From NCBI GenBank assembly GCA_005788815.1, contig SYAZ01000071.1, positions 1 to 41,551 of the forward strand: 41,551 bases of DNA. The letters run 5' to 3'. A model generated the notes under the pieces. It saw only the letters and a list, made by a program, of their open reading frames with translations. It was not told where the DNA came from and made no database searches. Within the stretch, counting starts at the first letter, position 1. Each line of letters opens with the position of its first letter. Below, in pieces: positions 27,053 to 35,676 of the stretch. The stretch comes from Actinomycetota bacterium. GTDB taxonomy: Bacteria; Actinomycetota; Acidimicrobiia; Acidimicrobiales; Ilumatobacteraceae. Both the position numbers and the translations under genes were made by a program.

Positions 27053-27745
27053 ATGGTTCATTCAGAACGACATTCGGCGCATCGCATCGGCCTTCTACGG
27101 GCAATGGTGCTGGGCGCAAACGATGGCATTATTTCTACCGCTTGCCTCATCCTGGGTGTTGCTGCGGCAGATTCAACCAGAAATGCGATCCTCACTGCAG
27201 GTATGGCCGGTCTCGTCGCCGGAGCAGTCTCCATGGCTCTTGGCGAATACGTATCTGTTAGCTCGCAACGCGATGCCGAACAATCAGATATTGCAAAGGA
27301 AAAGTGGGAACTTGAAACCATGCCAGAACATGAACTGGAAGAACTCACTGCTATCTATGCAAACAAAGGCCTCCCACAGGCACTTGCACACGAAGTTGCA
27401 GTAGAACTCACAAAGAAAGACGCACTTGCCATTCATCTCGCTGAAGAGTTGGGAATCACTGAACTTACTTTGGCAAACCCCATACAAGCTGCGGTTGGTT
27501 CTGCAGGTGCCTTCACCGTTGGCGCTGCTATCCCTCTCATCACAGCAGCCGTGGCCTCTGAGTCCAGCCGCATAATGGCAACTATTCTCGTTGTCGCCGT
27601 TGCCCTTGCCGGGCTTGGGTACGGCGGTGCGCGTTATGGCGACGCTTCTCCCGCAAAGCCAACCTTGCGTGTTGTAGTCGGTGGCCTGGCTGCCATGGCT
27701 ATCACCATTGGGGTCGGCGCACTTTTCGGCGCAGCCATCAACTAA
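27053..27745 (+). CDS. VIT1/CCC1-family metal transporter
   Basis: A 230-residue membrane protein of the vacuolar iron transporter family. The signature LLRAMVLGANDGIISTACLILGV opens the protein, followed by AGAVSMALGEYVSVSSQRD, a charged cytoplasmic metal-binding segment (about residues 75-130, rich in glutamate) and three further membrane helices. Relatives move Fe2+ or Mn2+ out of the cytoplasm. In this bacterium it is probably an exporter at the plasma membrane. The neighbouring TetR gene is a plausible regulator. Confidence 0.85.
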   Translation: MVHSERHSAHRIGLLRAMVLGANDGIISTACLILGVAAADSTRNAILTAGMAGLVAGAVSMALGEYVSVSSQRDAEQSDIAKEKWELETMPEHELEELTAIYANKGLPQALAHEVAVELTKKDALAIHLAEELGITELTLANPIQAAVGSAGAFTVGAAIPLITAAVASESSRIMATILVVAVALAGLGYGGARYGDASPAKPTLRVVVGGLAAMAITIGVGALFGAAIN

Positions 27746-27784
27746 ACCCAACCCCCCGCTTTGCGCTTTCCAGTCTCCACAGGC

Positions 27785-27790
27785 GAGACT
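27785..27790 (+). promoter_or_regulatory. Possible -10 element, leaderless acyl-CoA dehydrogenase gene
   Basis: GAGACT with exactly 6 nt before ATG 27797. The first base differs from the T of the better matches, but the same hexamer and spacing recur before the aldehyde dehydrogenase gene. Confidence 0.35.
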
Positions 27791-27796
27791 GTTTCC

Positions 27797-29008
27797 ATGA
27801 GCACAACAGCAGTTGACCCCGACCTTGCCCGCATCGATGCCGAACTAGACGCACTTCTTTCAGAATGTGATCCGAAAAAAGTAGACAATGCCACTTTTCG
27901 TGGAGCGCGATTCGATCGTGGACTTGCATGGGTGCACTTTCCAGTAGGCCACGGCGGTCTCAACATGCGTCCCGACCTCAATCGTCGTGTTGAAGAGCGT
28001 CTTCGTGCAGCAGGTGCTGCACCACAAGACCCTGCAACATTCTTCATTGCTCTTGCCGGTCCAACAATCGTCACTCACGGCAGCGAAGAAGTAAAGAAAC
28101 GATTCTTGCGTCCCATGTTCACTGGCGAAGAAGTGTGGTGTCAGTTGTTTTCAGAACCAGGCGCTGGGTCAGACTTTGCAGGACTCGGCACTAAAGCAGT
28201 GCGCGATGGTGATGAGTGGATCGTGAACGGACAAAAAGTGTGGAACACGCTTGCTCACCTCGCCGACTGGGGCATGTTGGTAACTCGTACTGACCCAGAC
28301 GCACCAAAGCACAAGGGCATGACGTACTTCGCACTCGACATGCGCTCAGCAGGAGTGGAAGTTCGTCCGCTTCGTCAAATCACCGGTGAAGCAGAATTCA
28401 ATGAGGTGTACATGACCGATGCGCGCGTCCCAGATGCGCATCGCATTGGCGACGTAGGCGAAGGCTGGCGTGCGGCTCTCACCACACTTATGAATGAGCG
28501 CACTGCAATTGGCGGTGGTGGCGGTGGCAACTCCAAGCGCCGTGGACCAATTGATGACGCCATCAAAGTGTGGACCGACAAGCCTGTCAACCAACGAAAC
28601 GCTGCAGATAAAGACACACTTATGCAGTTGTTCTGCAAGAGCGAAGTGTTACGCCTCACCAACATGCGTGGTGCGCAAGCTGCAAAAGCTGGCAACCCCG
28701 GACCTGAAGGTTCGATTGCAAAATTGATGCTTGCAGAGTTCAACAAGAAAGTCACTGAGTTCACACTGAACCTCATGGGCGCCGAAGCAATGGTTGATTA
28801 TGACTTCACATTCCGTCGCCCAGACAGCCTCTCTGTAGATGGCTCGTTCGGCGGTGTTCGTCATTCATTCTTGCGAGTGCGAGCCAACTCTATTGAAGGC
28901 GGCACAAGCGAGATCATGCGCAACATCTTGGGTGAGCAAGTTCTCGGCCTGCCTGGCGAACCACGTGTTGATAAAGACATCTCGTGGAGCAAAGTGCCAC
29001 GTAGTTAA
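27797..29008 (+). CDS. Acyl-CoA dehydrogenase
   Basis: A 403-residue FAD enzyme that introduces the alpha-beta double bond in acyl-CoA. The FAD-binding signature CQLFSEPGAGSDFAGL and the C-terminal IEGGTSEIMRNILGEQVLG, with the usual catalytic-base region, are present. A glycine-rich run (GGGGGGNSKRRG) lies in the middle. The frame is open to TTG 27761, but ATG 27797 fits the family start and a -10-like hexamer. No other beta-oxidation gene is adjacent, so the chain-length preference is unknown. A hairpin terminator follows. Confidence 0.9.
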   Translation: MSTTAVDPDLARIDAELDALLSECDPKKVDNATFRGARFDRGLAWVHFPVGHGGLNMRPDLNRRVEERLRAAGAAPQDPATFFIALAGPTIVTHGSEEVKKRFLRPMFTGEEVWCQLFSEPGAGSDFAGLGTKAVRDGDEWIVNGQKVWNTLAHLADWGMLVTRTDPDAPKHKGMTYFALDMRSAGVEVRPLRQITGEAEFNEVYMTDARVPDAHRIGDVGEGWRAALTTLMNERTAIGGGGGGNSKRRGPIDDAIKVWTDKPVNQRNAADKDTLMQLFCKSEVLRLTNMRGAQAAKAGNPGPEGSIAKLMLAEFNKKVTEFTLNLMGAEAMVDYDFTFRRPDSLSVDGSFGGVRHSFLRVRANSIEGGTSEIMRNILGEQVLGLPGEPRVDKDISWSKVPRS

Positions 29009-29022
29009 ATCCGCACACACAA

Positions 29023-29050
29023 AAGGGCCACTGCCGAAACAGTGACCCTT
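29023..29050. terminator. Bidirectional hairpin terminator
   Basis: AAGGGCCACTG and CAGTGACCCTT pair with one internal mismatch around a 6-nt loop. On the minus strand the stem is followed by TTTTGTGTG, which would end the small membrane protein transcript; on the plus strand it ends the acyl-CoA dehydrogenase transcript. It is the only convincing intrinsic terminator I see in the window. Confidence 0.75.
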
Positions 29051-29076
29051 CCGTGAAGGTACTAATTAGTAGTGAA

Positions 29077-29397
29077 CTACGCGGCGCGAACGCTCGTGAG
29101 TCCCTTATTAATGAACGACACAATGGCATCCTTGACAGGAATCATGCCGTAGACGATGCAACCGTCAACACAGATGGTCATCCATGATTCCCGCATGCTG
29201 CCGGTCATGGTTGTGACGATGCTGAGGTTAAGTGCCCATACAAGTCCGATGCTGACAGCCAAGGTGACGTGGTCACTCAGAACTGGGATTCGGTTGATGA
29301 TGCCGTCGATCTTCAACGTGCGGGTCAGCGAGTGAAACACTGGCATAACCGCTCCGAGAAGGATGGATAGGAGGATAAGTGATCCAAGGGTGTACAT
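29077..29397 (-). CDS. Small membrane protein of unknown function
   Basis: A 106-residue protein I do not recognise. It has a hydrophobic N-terminal helix (LGSLILLSILLGAVMPVF), a second one (VTLAVSIGLVWALNLSIV), and a weaker third segment near the C-terminus. The ATG is preceded by AAAGAGG at 6 nt, a strong ribosome-binding site, and the gene ends just before a terminator hairpin, so it looks like a genuine single-gene unit. Upstream lies the spacer with stacked palindromes. Confidence 0.65.
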   Translation of the reverse strand: MYTLGSLILLSILLGAVMPVFHSLTRTLKIDGIINRIPVLSDHVTLAVSIGLVWALNLSIVTTMTGSMRESWMTICVDGCIVYGMIPVKDAIVSFINKGLTSVRAA

Positions 29398-29527
29398 GAG
29401 TTGCCTCTTTCGAGTCAGACTCCGCCTACCGAGAATGTAACTAATGTCACACCACTAGTGGTGGATATCCACAGGGTGTGGAAAACTCCTGTCCGGACAG
29501 GGTTTCGTGGCGGTCTATGGTTCATTC
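29398..29527. promoter_or_regulatory. Divergent spacer with stacked palindromes and DnaA-box-like sequences
   Basis: A 130-bp non-coding spacer. It contains direct repeats AATGTAAC (29434) and AATGTCAC (29443), and perfect palindromes CACCACTAGTGGTG (29450-29463), GTGGATATCCAC (29461-29472) and CCTGTCCGGACAGG (29488-29501), plus the inverted repeat CCACA-GGG-TGTGG (29469-29481). ATATCCACA (29465-29473) and TTTTCCACA on the minus strand (29477-29485) are each one base from the DnaA box TTATCCACA. The last palindrome lies just upstream of the VOC gene -10 (29516-29521). Confidence 0.6.
29516..29521 (+). promoter_or_regulatory. -10 element, leaderless VOC gene
   Basis: TATGGT with exactly 6 nt before ATG 29528. 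No Shine-Dalgarno sequence. A 14-bp palindrome occupies the region where a -35 would be. Confidence 0.55.
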
Positions 29528-30202
29528 ATGATTCGTCTTCGCCAGATTGCCCTTGTCGCAGCGGATCTTTCTGCAGCAACGGAGGAGATTTCTCGGGCAT
29601 TGGACGTGGACGTCGTATATCGCGATCCCGGAGTGGAATTTTTCGGATTACACAATGTGCTCTTTTGTATTGGCGATCAATTCCTAGAGATCGTCTCGCC
29701 CTTGCGCGAAGGAACTACCGCAGGACGACTATTGGAAAAACTCGGTGACGACGGCGGATACATGGCGCTGTACGAAGTCGACGACCTAGATGAGCGAATG
29801 AACCTGATGAGAGACAAAGGCGTACGCAGAGTCTGGGAAGGTGGCACTCCCAACATTCAAGGTCGCCATTTGCACCCACGCGACACTGGCGGAACTTTGG
29901 TCTCTCTTGATCAACCAACAGTTCCTGGCGAGTGGGCTTGGGGTGGGCCAACATGGAGAACGCACCGAACATCTTCGGTAGCAAGTTCCATACGTTCATT
30001 CACAGTCACTGTGCCAGACGCCAAGGCCGCTGAAAGTAAATGGAATGAATTGGGCATCAACTGTGCAGTGGAATTCAATGAAGATCCCTTACGACCAGAA
30101 GGCTTGTCTGGAGTGACACTTGATTGTGCTGATCCATCGCGCGACGGAGAAACCATGACACTCGTTGGCATCACGTTTACGCTGAAGACCGCACAGTCTT
30201 AG
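29528..30202 (+). CDS. VOC (glyoxalase/dioxygenase-fold) family protein
   Basis: A 224-residue protein with two vicinal-oxygen-chelate-like modules: an N-terminal IRLRQIALVAADLSAATEEI and a second from about residue 145 (SIRSFTVTVPDAKAAESKWNELG). FLEIVSPLREGTTAGRLLEK and the LHPRDTGGTLVSLDQP block fit the glyoxalase-like group. The substrate and metal are unknown. ATG 29528 is preferred over an upstream in-frame ATG at 29507 because of the -10 hexamer between them. Its stop overlaps the convergent amidohydrolase stop as TTAG. Confidence 0.75.
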   Translation: MIRLRQIALVAADLSAATEEISRALDVDVVYRDPGVEFFGLHNVLFCIGDQFLEIVSPLREGTTAGRLLEKLGDDGGYMALYEVDDLDERMNLMRDKGVRRVWEGGTPNIQGRHLHPRDTGGTLVSLDQPTVPGEWAWGGPTWRTHRTSSVASSIRSFTVTVPDAKAAESKWNELGINCAVEFNEDPLRPEGLSGVTLDCADPSRDGETMTLVGITFTLKTAQS

Positions 30203-31839
30203 TTCATCTGCACAGTGCCACCAAGCACTGTTGCAATCACTTGAATGTCTTTGATTTCCATGGGGTCTACAGCACATGGGTCTGCAGATAACACTGTGAA
30301 ATCGGCAAATTTGCCCACTTCTATTGACCCATACTCTTCATCGCAGTTCAACAAATAAGCAGACCCAATAGTGACGGCACGCAATGCATCTATCGCTGAA
30401 ATTCGCTCTGCTTCACCCAGAACGTGACCACTTGAAGTGATGCGATTCACTGCACACCACATTGTAAAAAGTGGTGCAAGTGGAGTCACGGGTGCATCAC
30501 TATGAATAGAATGCGGGATACCCATACGCACTACTGTTCCCACCGCATCAAGATGTCGAGCCTTTGCGGGACCCATTGTGTCGTGTCGGTGGGTGTCTCC
30601 CCAGAAATACACATGGTTTGCAAACAAGTTCACACAAATACCAAGTGACTTCATGCGGCGAAACATTGCATCAGATGCCATCTGTACATGTTCAAGGCGA
30701 TGACGATGATCGAAACGTGGATGCGTTTCTAACAAACGATGAAAGACACCTACCCCAGCCTCAATTGCTTCGTCACCATTTGCATGCATCGCAATCTGGT
30801 ACCCAGCTTTGTGGAATGGCAACATTTGTTGATACAAAACTTCTGGATCGCCCATCCACAGACCATTTGGTGAACCACAGCAATAACCCGGCCAACGCAT
30901 ACGTGCTGTGCGGCCTTGAATTGACCCATCAGAAATAAACTTCAGTGGCCCCATTGCAAATTTCTCGGTGGAGAATTTCTCAAGTTCTTGCACCTGAGCA
31001 AACACTTGCTCAGGTGACTTACGAATTGACATAAATGTAATGAGCGGCGCAAAGCGAACACGCACAGGAAACTGTGGGTTGTTTACAACTGCGGCATACG
31101 CCTCGGTCTCGCCTTTTGCCGGGCGAAAGGCAAGCTCTGTCACCATGGTGCAACCCGCCTGGCGTGAGAGATGGCCACCATCCCAAATAGATGCTTCACC
31201 ACCATCGTTCAAATTCACATGTTTGCCAAGAAACAATGCAAGCGATAATTCACGAATCTCACCAGTGAGGTCACCGGTCTCATCACGGTGAACACCCTCT
31301 TCAGTATTCGAATCGTCAACACCAGCCTTGTTGAGCATTGCAGTGTTTGCATGACCAACATGACCATTGCTTTGCATCACCCAAATGGGCCGAGACTCTG
31401 AAATTGCATCGAGCATGTGACGAGTAATTGTTGCATCGCCCACCATTGATTTGTCAAAGCCCACTGCAACCAAAGTCTCAGATGGATCCTTCAATTCTTC
31501 GTGAGCTCTATGTAATCGCGCAATCACGTCATCAATAGTTGGGCACCCTGGTTGAAATGAACCATCGACCGCACGACGGGGGTATGCACCCACCCATGGG
31601 TATCGAGCCAGTGCACCTTCACCTTGAATATGACTATGCGCCTCAATGAACCCTGGAACGATGACCTGGTCTGCAAACTGCTCATTCACTACAAGGTCTT
31701 GGCCCTGCAGATCAGCCAATACTTCTTCGAGACGCCCAGTATGCAGAACACGTCCGTCTTGGACGGCCACAGCATTGGCAAAATCCACAGCTGAGTCGAG
31801 GGTGACCACAGAACGGGCCACAAAAACAGTGATTGACAT
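30199..31839 (-). CDS. Amidohydrolase, YtcJ-like
   Basis: A 546-residue metal-dependent hydrolase of the YtcJ/AepA-like amidohydrolase group. VIPGFIEAHSHIQGEG carries the first metal-binding HxH, QIAMHANGDEAIEAG and HRLEHVQ the later histidines, and IHSDAPVTPL the aspartate. A C-terminal block (GSIEVGKFADFTVLS) closes the small beta domain. Substrates of this group are mostly unknown N-acyl or amide compounds. ATG 31839 is preferred; on the minus strand TAGGAT lies 9 nt upstream. A GTG three codons earlier is possible. It is divergent from the aldehyde dehydrogenase. Confidence 0.83.
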   Translation of the reverse strand: MSITVFVARSVVTLDSAVDFANAVAVQDGRVLHTGRLEEVLADLQGQDLVVNEQFADQVIVPGFIEAHSHIQGEGALARYPWVGAYPRRAVDGSFQPGCPTIDDVIARLHRAHEELKDPSETLVAVGFDKSMVGDATITRHMLDAISESRPIWVMQSNGHVGHANTAMLNKAGVDDSNTEEGVHRDETGDLTGEIRELSLALFLGKHVNLNDGGEASIWDGGHLSRQAGCTMVTELAFRPAKGETEAYAAVVNNPQFPVRVRFAPLITFMSIRKSPEQVFAQVQELEKFSTEKFAMGPLKFISDGSIQGRTARMRWPGYCCGSPNGLWMGDPEVLYQQMLPFHKAGYQIAMHANGDEAIEAGVGVFHRLLETHPRFDHRHRLEHVQMASDAMFRRMKSLGICVNLFANHVYFWGDTHRHDTMGPAKARHLDAVGTVVRMGIPHSIHSDAPVTPLAPLFTMWCAVNRITSSGHVLGEAERISAIDALRAVTIGSAYLLNCDEEYGSIEVGKFADFTVLSADPCAVDPMEIKDIQVIATVLGGTVQMN

Positions 31840-31893
31840 AGTGAACACATCCTAGAAGATGAGTCCACTTGGGATGTCAATGGGCATTCCTGA

Positions 31894-31899
31894 GAGACT
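31894..31899 (+). promoter_or_regulatory. Possible -10 element, leaderless aldehyde dehydrogenase gene
   Basis: GAGACT with exactly 6 nt before ATG 31906, identical in sequence and spacing to the element before the acyl-CoA dehydrogenase gene. Confidence 0.35.
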
Positions 31900-31905
31900 G
31901 TACAC

Positions 31906-33306
31906 ATGACTATGCAGTTAGATCCACACACAGACATTGCCTCCATCTCACGTACGGTGGCCACGCTCCGAGCAACCTTTCAATCGCGAGCCACTCGTCC
32001 CCTCGCATGGCGCAAGGAACAACTTCAGCGCATGATTGCCATGTTGGAAGAAAACGAAACAGATTTTCTTGACGCACTTGCTCTAGACCTCGGCAAACCA
32101 AAAGCAGAAGGATTCATTACCGACCTTGCGTTCGTTACGAGCGAAATCAAGTTGATGCTCAAGAACCTAAAGAAATGGAATAAGGCAGAAAAAGTTCCGA
32201 CGCCCGTGGTTGCCATGCCTGCAAAATCGTTCCGCATTCCTGAGCCACTTGGTGTTGTTTGTGTTATTGCTCCATGGAACTACCCAGTTCAACTACTCCT
32301 TGTGCCTGCAGCGGGAGCAATTGCTGGCGGCAACACGGTTGCACTCAAGCCATCGGAAGTGTCACCAAACGTTTCGGCCGTACTTGCTCGACTCGTGCCT
32401 CAGTATCTCGATCAAACAGCAGTTGCACTTATTGAAGGTGGAGTTCCGGAAACCACAGAACTCCTCGCCCAGAAGTTTGATCACATCTTCTATACAGGTA
32501 ACGGAAAAATTGGTCGCGTTGTAATGGCAGCTGCTGCTGTCAACCTCACTCCTGTCACGTTGGAACTCGGCGGCAAGAGCCCAGTCATAATTGATAAAAG
32601 TGCAAACATCAAGGTCGCAGCTCGTCGCATTGCGTGGGGCAAATGGTTGAACGCTGGTCAAACATGCGTGGCACCTGATTATGTTTTGATCGATGAAACA
32701 GTTCAAGATGCATTTGTCGATGCACTGCGCACATCGTTGATTGATTTTTACGGAGAAAATCCGCACACAAGTGATAGCTACGGTCGCATTGTGTCGCCAC
32801 GACATTTCGATCGTCTAGTGACACTCATGAGTGGCGGCACACCAATCATCGGTGGCGAATCTTCCGCTGCAGACCGGTACATCGCACCTACGGTTCTTGG
32901 CAACGTCAGCCTGCAATCACCCTTGATGAATGAAGAGATCTTTGGTCCCCTGCTTCCCATCATCGGCATCAAGAACACCGCAGAAGCAATTCAGTTCATT
33001 ACTGAGCGCGACCATCCGTTGGCGCTCTACGTATTCGCAGAGAAATCTTCTGTTGTTGACGAGGTTCTCGACAGAACAACTGCCGGAGGTGTCACCGTGA
33101 ACGGCACTCTCTTGCACCTCACTAGCCCTCACCTTCCCTTCGGTGGCGTTGGCGAAAGCGGCATGGGCGCGTACCACGGCGTTTCTGGTGTGCGAGTCTT
33201 CCAACACATGAAGCCCGTGCTGAAGCGTGGAACAAAGATTGACCCCAAACTCCCGTACCCGCCATACACCGAGCGGAAACTGAAGATTTTCCGCAAGGTT
33301 CTATAA
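31906..33306 (+). CDS. Aldehyde dehydrogenase, class 3-like
   Basis: A 466-residue NAD(P)-dependent aldehyde dehydrogenase. The general base is E220 (LELGGKSP) and the catalytic cysteine C254 (NAGQTCVAPDYV); APWNYPVQL is the cofactor-domain motif. The shorter length, the PDYV after the cysteine and the C-terminal LPYPPYTERKLKIFR place it with the ALDH3 group, which prefers medium- or long-chain and aromatic aldehydes. An LLM oxidoreductase follows 22 nt downstream on the same strand and is probably co-transcribed. Confidence 0.9.
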   Translation: MTMQLDPHTDIASISRTVATLRATFQSRATRPLAWRKEQLQRMIAMLEENETDFLDALALDLGKPKAEGFITDLAFVTSEIKLMLKNLKKWNKAEKVPTPVVAMPAKSFRIPEPLGVVCVIAPWNYPVQLLLVPAAGAIAGGNTVALKPSEVSPNVSAVLARLVPQYLDQTAVALIEGGVPETTELLAQKFDHIFYTGNGKIGRVVMAAAAVNLTPVTLELGGKSPVIIDKSANIKVAARRIAWGKWLNAGQTCVAPDYVLIDETVQDAFVDALRTSLIDFYGENPHTSDSYGRIVSPRHFDRLVTLMSGGTPIIGGESSAADRYIAPTVLGNVSLQSPLMNEEIFGPLLPIIGIKNTAEAIQFITERDHPLALYVFAEKSSVVDEVLDRTTAGGVTVNGTLLHLTSPHLPFGGVGESGMGAYHGVSGVRVFQHMKPVLKRGTKIDPKLPYPPYTERKLKIFRKVL

Positions 33307-33328
33307 ATCAATCACCAGAAAGTTCACC

Positions 33329-34201
33329 ATGAAATTTGCCATCGCATTCGCCAACACTGGACCCTTCATCAACCCTGACAAGGCAGTTGCCATGGCCCAG
33401 GCGGCAGAAGCTGCGGGGTTTGAATCTTTGTGGACAGTGGAACATGTCGTTGTTCCTGCTGATTACCAATCTCCATACCCATATAGCGACACAGGCAAAA
33501 TGCCTGGCGGAGATGATTCCCCTATCCCAGATCCTCTGATCTGGCTGACGTACATCGCTGCGGCAACCAAGGAAATCAACCTTGCAACAGGAATTCTCAT
33601 TTTGCCGCAACGTAATCCAGTAGTGCTTGCCAAAGAACTAGCAACTCTCGACTTCATGTCAAACGGACGCATGCTGCTTGGTACAGGCGTTGGCTGGATG
33701 AAAGAAGAGTTTGATGCAATCGGTGTGCCGTTTAATGAACGAGGAAAGCGCAACGATGAGAACATCGCTGCGATGCGTGCCCTATGGAAAGAAGACAAGG
33801 CGTCGTACCATGGCGAATATGTGAACTTTGATAACTGCATTTTGCGACCACAACCAGTCAAAGGATCTATCCCAATTCACATTGGTGGCAGTACGGATAT
33901 CGCAGCGAAGCGCGCTGGTCGTCTGGGTGATGGCTTCTTTCCTGCAGGTGGTTCACACGAGGAAATTGGGCGCATCATCGGCGTTACTCGCGAATCAGCC
34001 ATCAAGCACGGCCGCAATCCACACGATGTCGAGATAACAACTGGCGGCAACGGCGCAATTGGCCCGAACGCACTAGAAGAGGTCAGCGCCCTCGAAGCTC
34101 TCGGCGTTGATCGAGTCATTGTGCCTGCGTTCTTGTTCTACCGTGGCACCAAAGACACTCTTGCTCAATACGGCGAAGAAGTCATCAGCAAAGTCAACTA
34201 G
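33329..34201 (+). CDS. LLM-class F420-dependent oxidoreductase, TIGR03619-like
   Basis: A 290-residue luciferase-like TIM-barrel enzyme. FAIAFANTGPF, GFESLWTVEHVVVP, LATGILILPQRNPVVLAK and LGTGVGWMKEEFDAIG are typical of the TIGR03619 F420-dependent group, whose substrates are mostly unknown. AGAAAG lies 6 nt before the ATG. It sits behind the aldehyde dehydrogenase, so the two may act in one oxidation route. Its stop codon shares the palindrome CTAG with the stop of the convergent EthA-like gene. Confidence 0.82.
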   Translation: MKFAIAFANTGPFINPDKAVAMAQAAEAAGFESLWTVEHVVVPADYQSPYPYSDTGKMPGGDDSPIPDPLIWLTYIAAATKEINLATGILILPQRNPVVLAKELATLDFMSNGRMLLGTGVGWMKEEFDAIGVPFNERGKRNDENIAAMRALWKEDKASYHGEYVNFDNCILRPQPVKGSIPIHIGGSTDIAAKRAGRLGDGFFPAGGSHEEIGRIIGVTRESAIKHGRNPHDVEITTGGNGAIGPNALEEVSALEALGVDRVIVPAFLFYRGTKDTLAQYGEEVISKVN

Positions 34202-35670
34202 ACGAGCGACTTCGCCTTAGAAAACTTCATCACACCATCATCAATTGGTGAATCACGGAATAGTTTTCTATCCCGCTTGTAATCCTGTGGGTTAATCCAC
34301 GGCTCCCTGTCACCTTGGCGTGGGAACTGATGCATGACCCGCTCCATGTAGCCGGCAGTGAAATTGTCAATCCATGGACGTTCAGGCATTTCAGCGTCTG
34401 AGGCACGAAGTTCAGCTACACACTTTTGCGTTCCAGTTTTCTCCATGTGATTCAACACACGGCACACATATTCACAGGTGAGGTCTGCTCGCAATGTCCA
34501 TGAAGCATTGATGTAGCCAAAACTTGAAGCGAGGTTTGGCACACCGGAATACGACAGGCCCTTGTAGGTCCATGTCTTTGAGAAATCAACGGCCGTACCA
34601 TCAACAACAAAATCCATCTCGCCAAGTGTCACCAGATTCAGACCAGTCGCAGTCACGATGATGTCTGCATCAATGCGATTGCCAGACTGCAGAACAATTC
34701 CAGTCGCGTCAATCCGATCAATATGGTCTGTCACAACCGAAGCACTTCCATCTTTGATGGCAGTAAAGAGGTCACCGTTCGGCACAAGGCAGAGGCGCTG
34801 ATCCCATGGGTTGTACGAAGGCGTGAAGTGAGTATCGACGTCGTATTCAGGTCCAAGAGCATCTCGTACGCCCTTCAATAAAGCATCCTTTACTTGTTGT
34901 GGCTTTGTTCTGGTTCGCTTGTAGACAAGTTGCTGCATCGACGTGTTCTTCCAACGCGTCAGGTTGTATGCCATCTTTGAAGGCAAGAATTTACGCAGCA
35001 CATCAGCTATGGCATCATGATCAGGACGTGCGACTACGTACGTTGGTGACCGCTGCAACATGGTGACATGCGCAGCAGTATTCGCCATTGCGGGAACCAA
35101 AGTCATAGCCGTAGCGCCAGACCCAATGACAACGACGCGCTTGCCGGCATAGTCAAGGTCTTTCGGCCACGACTGAGGGTGCACCACTGTTCCGTTGAAA
35201 TCTTGCAGCCCGGTGATTTCAGGGGTGTACCCACTCTTGTAGCTGTAATACCCAGAGCACATGAACAAGAAATTGCACGTGTACGTCACAACTGTATTGC
35301 TGTCTTTTTGTGTTGCGGTCACAGTCCACTGCGCGTGTTCTGACGACCATTCCGCTTTTGTCACCAAATGCTTGAACCGAATGTTCTTATCAATACCAAA
35401 CTCAGAAGCTGTCTCACGCAGGTACGCCAAAATGTTCGGCCCGTCAGCGATTGACTTAGCGGCTGTCCACGGCTTGAAACTGTAACCCAAGGTGTGCATG
35501 TCGCTATCAGAGCGCACTCCTGGATATCGAAAGAGGTCCCACGTGCCACCCATATCGTTGCGACCTTCCAAGATCACATACGAACGATTCGGTGAGTCCT
35601 TTTGCAAAAAGTACCCAGCACCTATTCCTGAGATTCCGGCACCTACGACAACTACATCAAAATGTTCCAC
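34198..35670 (-). CDS. Flavin-containing Baeyer-Villiger-type monooxygenase, EthA-like
   Basis: A 490-residue FAD/NADPH monooxygenase. The N-terminus (HFDVVVVGAGISGIGAGY) is the FAD motif, GGTWDLFRYPGVRSDSDM and FNGTVVHPQSWP cover the Baeyer-Villiger fingerprint, and VVVIGSGATAMTLVP is the NADPH motif. Much of the length resembles mycobacterial EthA, which oxidises ketones and activates thioamide drugs; EthA has 489 residues. The frame is open to 35688 and has an ATG at 35676, but I choose GTG 35670: TACAGT lies 6 nt upstream, and the resulting start and length match EthA. No EthR-type repressor is adjacent. Confidence 0.87.
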   Translation of the reverse strand: MEHFDVVVVGAGISGIGAGYFLQKDSPNRSYVILEGRNDMGGTWDLFRYPGVRSDSDMHTLGYSFKPWTAAKSIADGPNILAYLRETASEFGIDKNIRFKHLVTKAEWSSEHAQWTVTATQKDSNTVVTYTCNFLFMCSGYYSYKSGYTPEITGLQDFNGTVVHPQSWPKDLDYAGKRVVVIGSGATAMTLVPAMANTAAHVTMLQRSPTYVVARPDHDAIADVLRKFLPSKMAYNLTRWKNTSMQQLVYKRTRTKPQQVKDALLKGVRDALGPEYDVDTHFTPSYNPWDQRLCLVPNGDLFTAIKDGSASVVTDHIDRIDATGIVLQSGNRIDADIIVTATGLNLVTLGEMDFVVDGTAVDFSKTWTYKGLSYSGVPNLASSFGYINASWTLRADLTCEYVCRVLNHMEKTGTQKCVAELRASDAEMPERPWIDNFTAGYMERVMHQFPRQGDREPWINPQDYKRDRKLFRDSPIDDGVMKFSKAKSLV

Positions 35671-35676
35671 ATTCAT

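Noticed and set aside
29450-29501. Chromosomal replication origin
   Set aside because: Only two or three near-match DnaA boxes occur in a 130-bp spacer and dnaA, dnaN, rpmH or parAB are absent. A regulatory or titration site is more modest and kept as a finding.
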